Assembly (NCBI RefSeq): GCF_030732845.1
Contig: NZ_JASHKA010000009.1
Location: 1-64,000, forward strand
Reading direction: 5' to 3'
Length of the DNA: 64,000 bases
Source of the DNA: Roseibium sp. MMSF_3544
GTDB taxonomy: Bacteria; Pseudomonadota; Alphaproteobacteria; Rhizobiales; Stappiaceae
Below are positions 18,695 to 27,432 of the stretch, in pieces. The position numbers and the translations under genes were made by a program. Each line of letters starts with the position of its first letter. Position 1 is the first letter of the stretch. The notes under the pieces were generated by a model. The model was given only the letters and a program-made list of their open reading frames with translations. It was not told where the DNA came from and ran no database searches.

Positions 18695-19530
18695 CTTGAG
18701 ACGGGGTTGGAGAGAGGCGGCTCTCCCTGGCCCCAAAATAGGGCTCGCCGATCCCGGATCTTCCCGCGCTCAGGCCATGGGCGGCGCAACTCCATTCAAG
18801 TCCGCCTTAAGGGGAAGGCCTACGGAAGTGGTGAACGGCGAAGTCGTTGCCCACACAAGCGCTTGCCCCTCACCACAAGGGACGAGAGCCCGATCTGTTC
18901 CCGCCTTGATTGTTATTCCAGCTGGAGCGCAGCGGAAGGCCGGAATCCGGTAAACACTTGTCTGACCGTATTTTTCAATCGCCAGCCTCACCAAATACTG
19001 GATCCCGGTCTTGCCGCATTCGCGGCAAACCGGGACGACAAATCCGAGGAACTGTCTTTCGCCTGTTTTGAACCCCTGATCGTTCAGATTCGATTGGCAG
19101 AAAGCAACAGCGCGTTCCTGGGGTCACTGCCGGCCGACTGACAAGACAATTTCTTTCGGTTTTCGTGAGTCGTGGACTTGACTCACTTCGAACACCCGAT
19201 TCCGCCCTTTGCACCGGCAGATAACCACAATCGAGTCCGGACCCGGCAAGATTTACCGTGAGATTCCGGCAGGTCAGACCGAGTTGTCTGGAATCATTTG
19301 TGAATCCGAAAACCGTGCCACCGCCCGGCATCGCAAGTCTCCACCGAACCATCGCAAGTAATCACGAGTATCTGTCAACAAACACGCTCGCGACTCAGCT
19401 CGCCTTGGCTCGATCGCGTTGTTTTCGTCGATCTGTTTTCGCATGCTTTCAGGGTCATTGGGCCGCCACATGGCGGATCTCGTTTCCTTGTCCCTTCCCG
19501 CAGAGAACCCGTTCGCGAAAGTCAGCGGCC
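18695..19530. repeat. 836-bp gene-free region with palindromic intergenic repeats
   Basis: No frame here looks coding. An inverted element with TTGCCGC/GCGGCAA and CCCGG/CCGGG arms lies at 19004-19034. A second element near 18922-18956 (stretch ending in GGAAGGCCGGAATCCGG) has a close relative at 28881-28918. Similar palindromes occur in at least five other gaps of this window, so they are probably REP/BIME-like dispersed repeats. The rest may hold the promoter of the downstream gene. Confidence 0.6.
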
Positions 19531-21093
19531 ATGCCGAACCTATCTTTTTCTTCCGTCTTCTGGCTGCTCGTCCAGGGGCTGTCGATGCTGCTTCTCGTCC
19601 TTGCCACAGCCACGGTTCACAACGCGTCCGGGTTGTTCTTTGACAAACTGGAGATCTTCGGTGCCTACAGCGCTCTCGTCTTCTCAATGTTTTCTGCAAT
19701 CTTCGCGCTGATTGCTCTTTCGTTTTCCTTGACCGACCCGGCAGGAAGACCGCTGACTTTGATGACTGCTGGTGTCAGCCTGCTTCTATTGCTGACGACC
19801 GCGGCTCTTTTAATGTCCGGCGTCACGTTTGAGGGCCCGAGCTATCCCGCCCTTGCTGCCGCAGCCATGATGGTGTCGCGCGCGCTTGGGGTCGCCCTGC
19901 TGCCACCAAGGGGTGACCGCACCGGGCTGATTGAGGGCTTTGGATCGCTTTGCCTTGCGTTTGCAGCCGGTGCGATCTGGTGGGTCTTCGATCCCGCTTT
20001 TGTTGCCATCGGTTTTGCGACCGGTCTTCTGCTGTCCTGGCCGCATCTGGTCGACGGCATCAATGCCTTTGCGGACAAAGTGTTCCGCAAGGCTGCCCTT
20101 GCGACCGGTGCCCGCAATCTGGCGCCGGGCGCGTTCACAGCGATCGCGCGGGCGCAGCACATTGTCATCGACAGATCCGCGGTGATGTCCGGGCCGGATT
20201 TGATGGTGACGAATGTCATGGCGTTCAACAATGAGCCGAAAACCCTGCTTGCAGTTGCGGCCTCGGCAGAGGCGCAGTCCTGCCACCCGGTCGCAGTTGC
20301 CCTGCGCCAGCTTGCCGCTCAATGGCGGGTCACGATCAAGCTGCCGGACCGCTTCGAACCTGCGCCCGGCCTTGGTGTGGTCGCCCTGCTTGGCGGGCAG
20401 ACCGTTGCCATTGGCACCCCCGATCTTCTCAAACGCCTCAAGATTGACAGCTTCACAGCCGACGCGATCGCGCGCTCCCTCGAGGCGGACGGGAAAACGG
20501 TGCTTCGCGTGGCTGTGGGCGACCGGGTGGTCGGTGTTCTCGGGCTCGAAGGCACCTTGCGCCAGGACGCCGGCGTCGCCGGTATGGCGCTCAGGGCCGA
20601 AGGTCTGACGCCCTGGCTTTTCGCCAATGACAGCACCAAGACACGCGAAGCCCTGGCCGGCATGCTCGGCCTGGATCTCCTTGCTGAAACAAAACCCGAC
20701 GATAACGCGGATGATGCCGTGATACGTGCCTTTCGCGCACAAGAGTGCCTCATTCTGACGCTGTCCCCGGACAGGTCAGCGCTTGAGCTCCGCGCCGCCA
20801 GGACATCCCGGGCCTCGGGCCGTTCGGGACAATCGAGACTGCTCGCTATCAGCGATACAGACGACATCGGCGCGTTTCCGGCACTCAAGGCCCTTGCCAT
20901 GCGCCGCGACTTGCTGGCGCTCCGGGCAAGGCAGGTGCTCACCGGGATCTGGACGTTGGGCGGTCTTTTCGGTGCGGCTGGTCTTTTGCCCGTGACGGCA
21001 GCACCTGCGGCCTTCCTCGCCTGCCTCGGTGTGCTCCTCGCATTTGCTCGATTTTCCGCCGGTATCGTGCGAAACAATGCCATTCGCGGCTAA
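19531..21093 (+). CDS. degenerate P1B-type ATPase-like membrane protein
   Basis: 520 aa from 19531 (MPNLSFSSV). An in-frame extension of 91 residues upstream is low-complexity Arg/Ser-rich and unlikely to be coding. Five to six hydrophobic segments (residues about 6-175) precede a soluble P/N-domain-like region, and two more helices end the protein. The layout follows heavy-metal P-type ATPases, but every catalytic motif is altered. DKTGT reads DRSAV with D214 kept. TGDN reads FANDS (364-368). The hinge GDGxND reads LSPDRS (411-416). The metal-binding CPC is missing, with WPH in its place. The nucleotide-domain HP motif is kept (SCHPVAV, H252). ATP-driven transport is therefore unlikely; a regulatory or structural role is possible. 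The neighbours do not suggest a metal. Confidence 0.75.
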   Translation: MPNLSFSSVFWLLVQGLSMLLLVLATATVHNASGLFFDKLEIFGAYSALVFSMFSAIFALIALSFSLTDPAGRPLTLMTAGVSLLLLLTTAALLMSGVTFEGPSYPALAAAAMMVSRALGVALLPPRGDRTGLIEGFGSLCLAFAAGAIWWVFDPAFVAIGFATGLLLSWPHLVDGINAFADKVFRKAALATGARNLAPGAFTAIARAQHIVIDRSAVMSGPDLMVTNVMAFNNEPKTLLAVAASAEAQSCHPVAVALRQLAAQWRVTIKLPDRFEPAPGLGVVALLGGQTVAIGTPDLLKRLKIDSFTADAIARSLEADGKTVLRVAVGDRVVGVLGLEGTLRQDAGVAGMALRAEGLTPWLFANDSTKTREALAGMLGLDLLAETKPDDNADDAVIRAFRAQECLILTLSPDRSALELRAARTSRASGRSGQSRLLAISDTDDIGAFPALKALAMRRDLLALRARQVLTGIWTLGGLFGAAGLLPVTAAPAAFLACLGVLLAFARFSAGIVRNNAIRG

Positions 21094-21205
21094 AAAGTCT
21101 CATATGCTGGGACCATATTGGCCTCTCCTTGCCTTTACAGCCTCCTGAGGCTGGTGTTTATCCTGCGCAACACCCTGAAAAGATCTGCCTGAGGGATGAG
21201 GCGCC

Positions 21206-23005
21206 ATGAGCGAGCACAAACAGCCCAAGCTGCGGTCAGCGGCCTGGTTCGACAATCCGGACAACCCCGGCATGACGGCGCTATATGTCGAGCGCTACCT
21301 GAATTTCGGGATCACCCGCGAGGAACTGCAGTCCGGCAGGCCAATCATCGGCATTGCCCAGACCGGGTCGGATCTGTCGCCCTGCAATCGTCACCACCTG
21401 GAGCTTGCCAACCGCGTTCGTGAAGGCATTCGCGAGGCGGGTGGCATCGCATTCGAGTTTCCCGTCCATCCCATCCAGGAAACGGGCAAGCGCCCGACGG
21501 CGACGCTTGATCGGAACCTTGCTTATCTCGGCCTGGTTGAACTGCTTTACGGCTATCCGATTGACGGGGTCGTGCTGACCATCGGCTGCGACAAGACCAC
21601 ACCGGCCTGCCTGATGGCCGCGGCAACGGTGAACATCCCGGCAATCGCGCTGTCCGTCGGTCCGATGCTAAACGGCTGGTACAAGGGCGAGCGCACCGGT
21701 TCGGGCACGATCGTCTGGAAGGCGCGGCAAATGCTTGCGGCCGGAGAGATCGATTATCAGGGCTTCATGGATCTCGTTGCCTCATCGGCCCCGTCTGTCG
21801 GCTATTGCAACACCATGGGGACCGCAACAACAATGAACTCGCTTGCCGAAGCGCTCGGCATGCAGCTTCCCGGTTCCGCCGCCATTCCGGCACCTTACCG
21901 TGAACGTGGCGCGATTTCCTACGAGAGCGGAAAACGCATCGTCGACATGGTGCTGGAGGACCAGAAACCGTCCGACATCATGACGCGGGAAGCGTTTGAG
22001 AATGCGATCGTCATCAATTCCGCGATTGGCGGATCAACCAACGCGCCCATCCACCTGAACGGCATTGCCCGCCATCTTGGCGTGGAACTCGACAATGATG
22101 ACTGGCAGGAAATCGGCCACGATGTGCCGTTGCTGGTAAACCTGCAGCCGGCAGGCGAGTATCTCGGCGAAGACTATTTTCATGCGGGCGGGGTGCCTGC
22201 CGTCGTTGCAGAGCTGATCCGTCATGGCAAGTTGCCGCATCCGAATGCGAAAACGGCGAACGGGAAATCCATCGCCGAGAACTGCGAAGGTATCGTAACC
22301 GATTTGCCGGATGTCATCAAATCCTTCGATGCGCCGATGAAGGAACGGGCCGGGTTCATCAATCTGAAAGGCAATCTCTTCGACAGCGCAATCATGAAGA
22401 CCAGCGTCATTTCGGACGAATTCCGTGACCGCTATCTGTCAGATCCGAACGACCCGGAAGCCTTTGAAGGGAGGGCCATCGTCTTCGAAGGGCCGGAGGA
22501 TTATCATCACCGGATCGACGACCCGGAGCTGGATATTGACGAGCATTGCATGCTCTTCATTCGCGGCACTGGACCGATCGGGTATCCGGGTGGTGCGGAA
22601 GTGGTGAACATGCAGCCCCCGGCGGCCCTGATCAAACGCGGGATTACCGCGCTGCCTTGTATCGGTGACGGCCGCCAGTCCGGCACGTCGGGCTCACCGT
22701 CTATTCTGAACGCCTCGCCGGAAGCGGCTGCGATGGGCGGGCTGGCGCTTCTGAAAACCGGGGACCGCGTGCGCATCGACCTGAACAAGGGAACGGCCGA
22801 CATCCTGATTTCCGACGAAGAACTGAAACAACGCCGCGCAGACCTTGAGGCCGCCGGCGGCTTTCAGGTCGCCGAGAGCCAGACGCCCTGGCAGGAAATG
22901 CAGCGCGGCATGGTCGGCCAGTTCGACAGGGGCATGGTGCTGGAGCCGGCGGTCAAATATCAGGACGTTGCGCACACCAGAGGGCTTCCGAGGGACAATC
23001 ACTGA
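21206..23005 (+). CDS. IlvD/Edd-family dehydratase (sugar-acid dehydratase type)
   Basis: 599 aa. Three cysteines at the conserved cluster positions, C60 (GSDLSPCN), C128 (IGCDKTTPA) and C201 (GYCNTMGTA), fit a [2Fe-2S] enzyme. The overall pattern is closer to the L-arabonate/D-xylonate dehydratase branch than to biosynthetic dihydroxy-acid dehydratase, because of the N-terminal [18 protein letters not shown] segment and the length. Such enzymes convert a sugar acid to its 2-keto-3-deoxy derivative. No sugar transporter or aldolase gene lies beside it, so the substrate is open. Confidence 0.88.
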   Translation: MSEHKQPKLRSAAWFDNPDNPGMTALYVERYLNFGITREELQSGRPIIGIAQTGSDLSPCNRHHLELANRVREGIREAGGIAFEFPVHPIQETGKRPTATLDRNLAYLGLVELLYGYPIDGVVLTIGCDKTTPACLMAAATVNIPAIALSVGPMLNGWYKGERTGSGTIVWKARQMLAAGEIDYQGFMDLVASSAPSVGYCNTMGTATTMNSLAEALGMQLPGSAAIPAPYRERGAISYESGKRIVDMVLEDQKPSDIMTREAFENAIVINSAIGGSTNAPIHLNGIARHLGVELDNDDWQEIGHDVPLLVNLQPAGEYLGEDYFHAGGVPAVVAELIRHGKLPHPNAKTANGKSIAENCEGIVTDLPDVIKSFDAPMKERAGFINLKGNLFDSAIMKTSVISDEFRDRYLSDPNDPEAFEGRAIVFEGPEDYHHRIDDPELDIDEHCMLFIRGTGPIGYPGGAEVVNMQPPAALIKRGITALPCIGDGRQSGTSGSPSILNASPEAAAMGGLALLKTGDRVRIDLNKGTADILISDEELKQRRADLEAAGGFQVAESQTPWQEMQRGMVGQFDRGMVLEPAVKYQDVAHTRGLPRDNH

Positions 23006-23358
23006 GTTTCGGCACGTTGGAAATTGCCCGACGCAAAAAGCCCACGAACATGATCGGTCTACCCGGGTCGCGACCGTCATTGCAGGGCTTGACCCTGCAA
23101 TGGATGCCGGGAGTTATCCGGGCCTCCTTTTTGGTTCCTGACACGTTGCAGGATGGATGCCATGATCCAGTCATGGCATGACTGATAGTAAGGCCATGTA
23201 TCGGAGATTGGACTTGGCCGGGACCGTGGCAAGCAGTGATGGTTAAGCTTCAAAACGCACGGCCGACACAAGCCACAATCAACCCTTGACGATTACGTAA
23301 AGGGCATGCTTCAAAAGACCATGCATGGCAATCGCCAGAATCAGATGGGAGACAGAGA
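23006..23358. repeat. intergenic region with two palindromic elements
   Basis: TTGCAGGG/CCCTGCAA forms a hairpin at 23080-23100, and TGCCATGA/TCATGGCA forms another at 23158-23178, each with a 5-nt spacer. Both look like dispersed intergenic palindromes rather than terminators, since no T run follows. The remainder before 23359 probably contains the promoter of the SCP2 gene. No gene is recognised. Confidence 0.55.
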
Positions 23359-23640
23359 ATGTCCTTGGAACAACTTACTGAAGGTATCCGCGAAAAGGTC
23401 GCTGGCGGCGGCATTGAGGAAAGCGTCAAGTTCGATCTTGGCGGTGACGGCGTGATATTTCTGCAAGGCTCCGAGGTCAGCAACGACGATGGCGATGCGG
23501 ACTGCACCATCAAGATTTCCGCCGACGATCTCGCCGACCTCTTGTCCGGTGAGCTGAATCCGACGTCCGCCTTCATGGGTGGAAAGATGCAGGTTGAAGG
23601 CGATATGAGTGTTGCGATGAAACTCGGCAGCATCGTCTGA
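23359..23640 (+). CDS. stand-alone SCP2 sterol-carrier domain protein
   Basis: 93 aa, the size of a single SCP2 domain. The pattern GGDGVIFLQGSEVSNDDGDADCTIKISADDLADLLSG-like (residues 30-66) followed by AFMGGKMQVEGDMSVAMKLGSI is the typical lipid-binding C-terminal half. The family binds fatty acids, acyl-CoA or sterols without catalysis. A good ribosome-binding site (GGGAGA) precedes the ATG and a strong terminator follows, so it is a monocistronic gene. The bound lipid is unknown. Confidence 0.9.
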   Translation: MSLEQLTEGIREKVAGGGIEESVKFDLGGDGVIFLQGSEVSNDDGDADCTIKISADDLADLLSGELNPTSAFMGGKMQVEGDMSVAMKLGSIV

Positions 23641-23664
23641 GCAATCCGGGAACACCGACGCACG

Positions 23665-23690
23665 AGCCGGCCGGTCAGGCCGGCTTTTTT
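23665..23690 (+). terminator. rho-independent terminator of the SCP2 gene
   Basis: AGCCGGCC and GGCCGGCT pair perfectly over 8 bp around a GGTCA loop and are followed by TTTTT. It lies 25 bp after the SCP2 stop codon. Confidence 0.9.
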
Positions 23691-23704
23691 GTTGCCCGAA
23701 CTCA

Positions 23705-23730
23705 AAGAAAACGGCGGCCCGAAGGCCGCC
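23705..23730 (-). terminator. terminator of the dctPQM operon with UUCG tetraloop
   Basis: On the minus strand, GGCGGCC-TTCG-GGCCGCC forms a 7-bp stem closed by an extra-stable tetraloop, followed by GTTTTCTTT. It is 26 bp beyond the dctM stop codon. Confidence 0.85.
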
Positions 23731-23755
23731 GCCAGTTTGCTTACGTGTCGTCTTC

Positions 23756-25357
23756 TTATTGCGTGATGATCTCCGGCCCCATGAAGTAATAGGGCAGGAA
23801 GGTCGAGAGAGCCGGCACGTAGGTCACCAGGACCAGGAACAGCAACAGCACGAGCACGAATGGCGCTGCGGCTTTCACCACCTGAACGAGGCTCATGCCT
23901 GTGATGCCCGAGGTGACGAAGAGGTTGAGCCCGATCGGCGGTGTGATCATCCCGATCTCCATGTTGACGACCATCAGGATCCCCAGGTGGATCGGGTCGA
24001 CTCCGAGTTCGATGCCAATCGGAAACACCACCGGTGCCACGATCAATAGCAGGCCGGACGGCTCCATGAATTGACCGCCGATCAACAAAATGATGTTGAC
24101 CGCAATCAGGAACGTGAACCAGTTGAACCCTGCTTCAACCATCCAGTCGGTGATGACCTGAGGGATCTGTTCGGCCGTCAGCGTATGCGCGAATAGCAGA
24201 GCGTTGACGATGATGAACATCAGCATGATGGTCGTCTTCGCCGAATCCGTCAGCACCTTCTTGGTGTCCCGGTGGAACAAAGCGGGGAAGAATTTCCAGC
24301 CGATCATGCCGAGGTTCCGACCCCAGACCTTGGCTCCAACGCCATACGTTGCCGGGAGCGCGGCCGGGCTGACGCCGTGACGCAGGATCGGATAGCCGAT
24401 GAGCGCCGCAATCAGAACGACCGCACTGTCGATGCCGAACAGGGCCGCCCGTTCCGTAAAGGCGTAAGCCAGACCCGACCAGACGAAGACGGCAACAACA
24501 GCATAGGTAATGGTCTTGAACCCGGTCAGGCCCAGTTCGCCGTCTTTGTCCTCAACCCAGCCTATTCCGGCCAGCGGCCCCATGTCACGGTAGACGAACA
24601 AGGCGATCAGGCAGGCGTAAACGGCTGCGACGGCCGCCGCTTCTGTCGGCGTGAAGATACCGCCGTAGATGCCACCCAGAATGATGATCATCAGGAAAAG
24701 ACCGACCGCTGCTTGCGACACCGAGCTCCACAGTTCCTTCCAGCCCGCCCATGGTTGGGCCGGCAGCTTTTTGACCCGCGCCATGATGTAAATTGCGGTC
24801 ATGAGCATCAGACCGGCAATGATGCCGGGAATAACGCCAGCAAAGAACATTCTGCCGACCGAAACGTTTGTGGCAGCTGCATAGACAACCATAACGATGG
24901 AGGGCGGAATGAGGATGCCAAGTGTGCCCGCATTGGCAATCACACCGGCTGCGAACTCCTTGGTGTAGCCTGCCTGGCGCATGCCGGCGATGGCAATCGT
25001 GCCGATCGCAACAACCGTCGCAGGCGAAGACCCGGACAAGGCCGCAAACAGCATGCAAGCAAAGACTGCCGCGATGGCAAGTCCCCCGCGTATCCAACCG
25101 ACGGCATCGATCGAGAAGCGGATGATGCGCCGGGCGACACCGCCTGTTGACATGAAGCTGGAGGCCAGAATGAAGAACGGGATCGCCAGCAGCGTGAAGT
25201 TCTGCGATGCGTTGAACAACTGCACCGCCACGGAACTCATCGAGTCATGGCTGAACAGGGCGATGTAGAGAACGGCCGAGAGGCCAAGCGAAACGGCAAT
25301 CGGAACACCGAGGAACAGAAAGCCGAAAACGAAAATGAACAGAAATGCGGTTTCCAT
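23756..25357 (-). CDS. dctM: TRAP transporter large permease DctM, enlarged form
   Basis: 533 aa, about 100 residues longer than the usual DctM (about 430 aa). The N-terminal half has the normal pattern (LGVPIAVSLGLSA, PFFILASSFMSTGG, SGSSPATVVAIGTI) and the C-terminal half carries GLLLIVAPVVFPI and GMITPPIGLNLFV. An insertion at about residues 258-365 carries extra hydrophobic segments and a charged linker. It is the ion-coupled transport subunit of a tripartite importer, in the inner membrane. It starts 4 bp after dctQ, in operon with dctP. Confidence 0.93.
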   Translation of the reverse strand: METAFLFIFVFGFLFLGVPIAVSLGLSAVLYIALFSHDSMSSVAVQLFNASQNFTLLAIPFFILASSFMSTGGVARRIIRFSIDAVGWIRGGLAIAAVFACMLFAALSGSSPATVVAIGTIAIAGMRQAGYTKEFAAGVIANAGTLGILIPPSIVMVVYAAATNVSVGRMFFAGVIPGIIAGLMLMTAIYIMARVKKLPAQPWAGWKELWSSVSQAAVGLFLMIIILGGIYGGIFTPTEAAAVAAVYACLIALFVYRDMGPLAGIGWVEDKDGELGLTGFKTITYAVVAVFVWSGLAYAFTERAALFGIDSAVVLIAALIGYPILRHGVSPAALPATYGVGAKVWGRNLGMIGWKFFPALFHRDTKKVLTDSAKTTIMLMFIIVNALLFAHTLTAEQIPQVITDWMVEAGFNWFTFLIAVNIILLIGGQFMEPSGLLLIVAPVVFPIGIELGVDPIHLGILMVVNMEIGMITPPIGLNLFVTSGITGMSLVQVVKAAAPFVLVLLLFLVLVTYVPALSTFLPYYFMGPEIITQ

Positions 25358-25361
25358 CGGC

Positions 25362-26066
25362 CTAGTCCTTCAGCACGTCTTTGTTTTCGGCGACCAGCTC
25401 TTCCGCTTCGTGCGCGGCGATGATGGCGTCTTTTTTGCCGAGAAGGATCAGCACGAAGGCCTGCACGGCGCGATAGATGAGCAAGGCAAGGCCAATCGGC
25501 AGGATGATGTACGGCATCCAGCGAGGGACACGTTCCTTCACTTCGAACCACTCGACCACGAAGGCCGGCCATTTCAGGTCTTCCATACCGATGGGGAGCT
25601 TGTAGAACCGGGCAATATAGGCGTAGGCGCCGCCTTCCGATCCCTTGTTTTCAAGGCCCAGCAACGCACCGAACCATGCCGCTTCAAACAACAAGGCGGC
25701 ATAAAGGATTGTAAGCACGGCACCGAGCAAAGCAGCCAGACGGAACAGCCGCCGCGGCAGGAGATTGATGATGGCGTCAACGCCCAGATGGGCTCCGATC
25801 TTGATGCCGTAGCTCATGCCGAAGAGGATCAGCCAGGCGAAGAGCACGCGCGTGAATTCAAGCGCACCAGTCCAGCCGGAATTGAACCCGTATCGCGCAA
25901 TCACCTGGGAAAAGGTGACCAGTGTCATCAGTGCCAGAATGATCGCGATGAAGGTCTCGTCCAGAACCTCGATGAACTTCGGCCGGGCGAAATCGAGAAC
26001 GACATAAACACACAACAGCGCAACAATAAGCACGACCGGCCAGTATGTGGCCAACCAAGAGCCCAT
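25362..26066 (-). CDS. dctQ: TRAP transporter small permease DctQ, enlarged form
   Basis: 234 aa, longer than the common 160-180 aa. Four membrane helices are visible. The conserved stretch with FSQVIARYGFNSGWTGALEF and LFAWLILFGMSYGIKIGAHLGVD is typical of DctQ. The loop after helix three (about residues 135-180) is extended, and the C-terminus ends in an acidic cytoplasmic tail. It associates with DctM and the periplasmic receptor DctP. The long loop and the DctM insertion may have evolved together, which is inference. Confidence 0.92.
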   Translation of the reverse strand: MGSWLATYWPVVLIVALLCVYVVLDFARPKFIEVLDETFIAIILALMTLVTFSQVIARYGFNSGWTGALEFTRVLFAWLILFGMSYGIKIGAHLGVDAIINLLPRRLFRLAALLGAVLTILYAALLFEAAWFGALLGLENKGSEGGAYAYIARFYKLPIGMEDLKWPAFVVEWFEVKERVPRWMPYIILPIGLALLIYRAVQAFVLILLGKKDAIIAAHEAEELVAENKDVLKD

Positions 26067-26117
26067 ATTACCCTCCCCCGTTGAGAGTACTCTTTTGAGA
26101 GATTTTCTTGAGAAGTC

Positions 26118-26141
26118 GAAGAAGGCCGGACGGCCTTCTTC
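26118..26141 (-). terminator. hairpin between dctP and dctQ
   Basis: A perfect 11-bp stem (GAAGAAGGCCG and its complement) with a 2-nt apex sits 28 bp after the dctP stop, inside the operon. On the minus strand no long U run follows. It probably stabilises or partly terminates the dctP message, giving more receptor than permease. Confidence 0.65.
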
Positions 26142-26168
26142 TTATTTTGACGCTAAGCGGTCAGAGGC

Positions 26169-27176
26169 TTAGCTTGCCTGGTTTGAGGCAACCGCTGCGT
26201 CAATGACGTCCTGGCCGATATCGTCGCGGAACTTGTCCCAGACCGGCTTCATGGTCTCGACCCATTCGTCACGCTGTTCCGGCGTCAGCTGACGGACGAC
26301 GGCGCCGGTTTCCTCGATCTTCTTCTTGTTGTCTTCGTTGATCTGCGTGGAGCGCGCGTTGTACTCATCGGCGACTTCGTTGAAGATCGTCACGAACTGG
26401 TCACGTACGTCGGGCTCCAGGCTGTCCAGCCACTCCTGAGAGGTGACGGCCAGATAGGTCAGCAGCTGGTGGTTCGTTTCGGTTGTACCGTCCTGAACCT
26501 CGAAGAACTTCTGGGTGTAGATGTTCGACCAGGTGTTTTCCTGACCGTCAACAACACCAGTCTGAAGGGCGCCGTAGACTTCCTTGAAGGCCAGTTTCTG
26601 CGCGTTTGCACCCATGGCTTCGATCATGGCAACGGCTACGTCAGAGGTCTGGACGCGGAACTTCAGACCCTTCGCATCCGACGGCACCAAGAGCGGCTTG
26701 TCGGCGGAGAACTGCTTCAGGCCGTTGAAAACATACCCAAGGCCAACAAAACCGTAGTCGGACATGGCACCGAGCAGTTCCTGACCCTTGTCACCCTTTG
26801 TGAAGGTGGTGACCGCATCCATGTTGGAGAACAGGAACGGCAGATCGAAAACGCGGTACTTCAGCGTGTAGGACTCGAACTTCGACAAGGACGGTGCAGC
26901 GAGCTGAACATCACCCAGAAGCAGAGCCTCCATGACCTTGTTGTCATCGAACAGCTGTGAGGATGGGAACACCTGCATGCAGGCCTTGCCGTCCATTTCG
27001 GTGTTGATGCGATTGGCAAGTGCAGTTGCCATTTCGCCCTTCGGGTGACCCTGGGCAGCAACAACGTGGCTGAACTTGATGATAACTTCACCATCGCCGC
27101 AATCGTCCGCAGCATAGGCGGAAGAAGTCATGGCAAAGGAAGCTGCAGCGGCAGCGGCGATTACAAACTTTTTCAT
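26169..27176 (-). CDS. dctP: TRAP periplasmic C4-dicarboxylate receptor DctP
   Basis: 335 aa with an evident signal peptide (MKKFVIAAAAAASFAMTSSAYA). The typical DctP features are VIIKFSHVVAAQGHPKGEMA near the mature start, GLKFRVQTSDVAVAMIEAMGA, with the arginine that binds the substrate carboxylate, and VYGALQTGVVDGQENTWSNI. The receptor captures succinate, fumarate or malate in the Rhodobacter prototype. A sigma-54 promoter and two DctD-like sites precede it, matching C4-dicarboxylate control. Confidence 0.93.
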   Translation of the reverse strand: MKKFVIAAAAAASFAMTSSAYAADDCGDGEVIIKFSHVVAAQGHPKGEMATALANRINTEMDGKACMQVFPSSQLFDDNKVMEALLLGDVQLAAPSLSKFESYTLKYRVFDLPFLFSNMDAVTTFTKGDKGQELLGAMSDYGFVGLGYVFNGLKQFSADKPLLVPSDAKGLKFRVQTSDVAVAMIEAMGANAQKLAFKEVYGALQTGVVDGQENTWSNIYTQKFFEVQDGTTETNHQLLTYLAVTSQEWLDSLEPDVRDQFVTIFNEVADEYNARSTQINEDNKKKIEETGAVVRQLTPEQRDEWVETMKPVWDKFRDDIGQDVIDAAVASNQAS

Positions 27177-27252
27177 TCGGATGTCCTCCCAGACATTTCA
27201 ATATGACGGCCGTTTCGGCCGGACAGCGCGGCGGCTGGTCGTGAGTTATTTC

Positions 27253-27267
27253 GCAAAGTGCGTGCCA
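27253..27267 (-). promoter_or_regulatory. sigma-54 (-24/-12) promoter of dctPQM
   Basis: The minus strand reads TGGCACG-CACT-TTGC, an exact match to the RpoN consensus TGGCACG-N4-TTGC with correct GG-GC spacing. The -12 GC lies 77 bp before the dctP start codon. It is controlled by a DctD-type activator, encoded at 29001-30335. Confidence 0.93.
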
Positions 27268-27353
27268 ACTCCGCCAGAAGGCTTCAAAATCGCTGCTTTC
27301 TGCAGACTAGCAAAGCGGCACATCCTCTTTCATCCGGGCTAATTCGTAGAAAA

Positions 27354-27403
27354 TGTGCAGAGTCCGACACATGCGAAAAAGCCGATGTGTCGGAATCGAC
27401 ACA
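27354..27403 (-). promoter_or_regulatory. two DctD-type upstream activating sites
   Basis: Two imperfect 18-bp palindromes, TGTGCAGAGTCCGACACA (27354-27371) and TGTGTCGGAATCGACACA (27386-27403), have centres 32 bp apart, three helical turns. They lie about 90-140 bp upstream of the -24/-12 promoter of dctP. They resemble the TGTGCGG...CCGCACA sites of rhizobial DctD. The second also forms the terminator stem described for the ECF gene. Confidence 0.75.
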
Positions 27404-27408
27404 TCGGC
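27376..27408 (-). terminator. terminator of the ECF sigma operon
   Basis: A perfect 12-bp stem (GCCGATGTGTCG and its complement) with a 4-nt loop is followed on the minus strand by TTTTTC. It lies 25 bp after the stop of the ECF sigma gene and overlaps one of the DctD-like sites. Confidence 0.85.
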
Positions 27409-27432
27409 TCTCTCCAGAATATCAAGTCTTTG

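Noticed and set aside
19258-19530. 91-residue N-terminal extension of the P-type ATPase-like protein
   Set aside because: The extension is Arg/Ser-rich without any hydrophobic or conserved pattern, and the ATG at 19531 directly precedes the first membrane helix.
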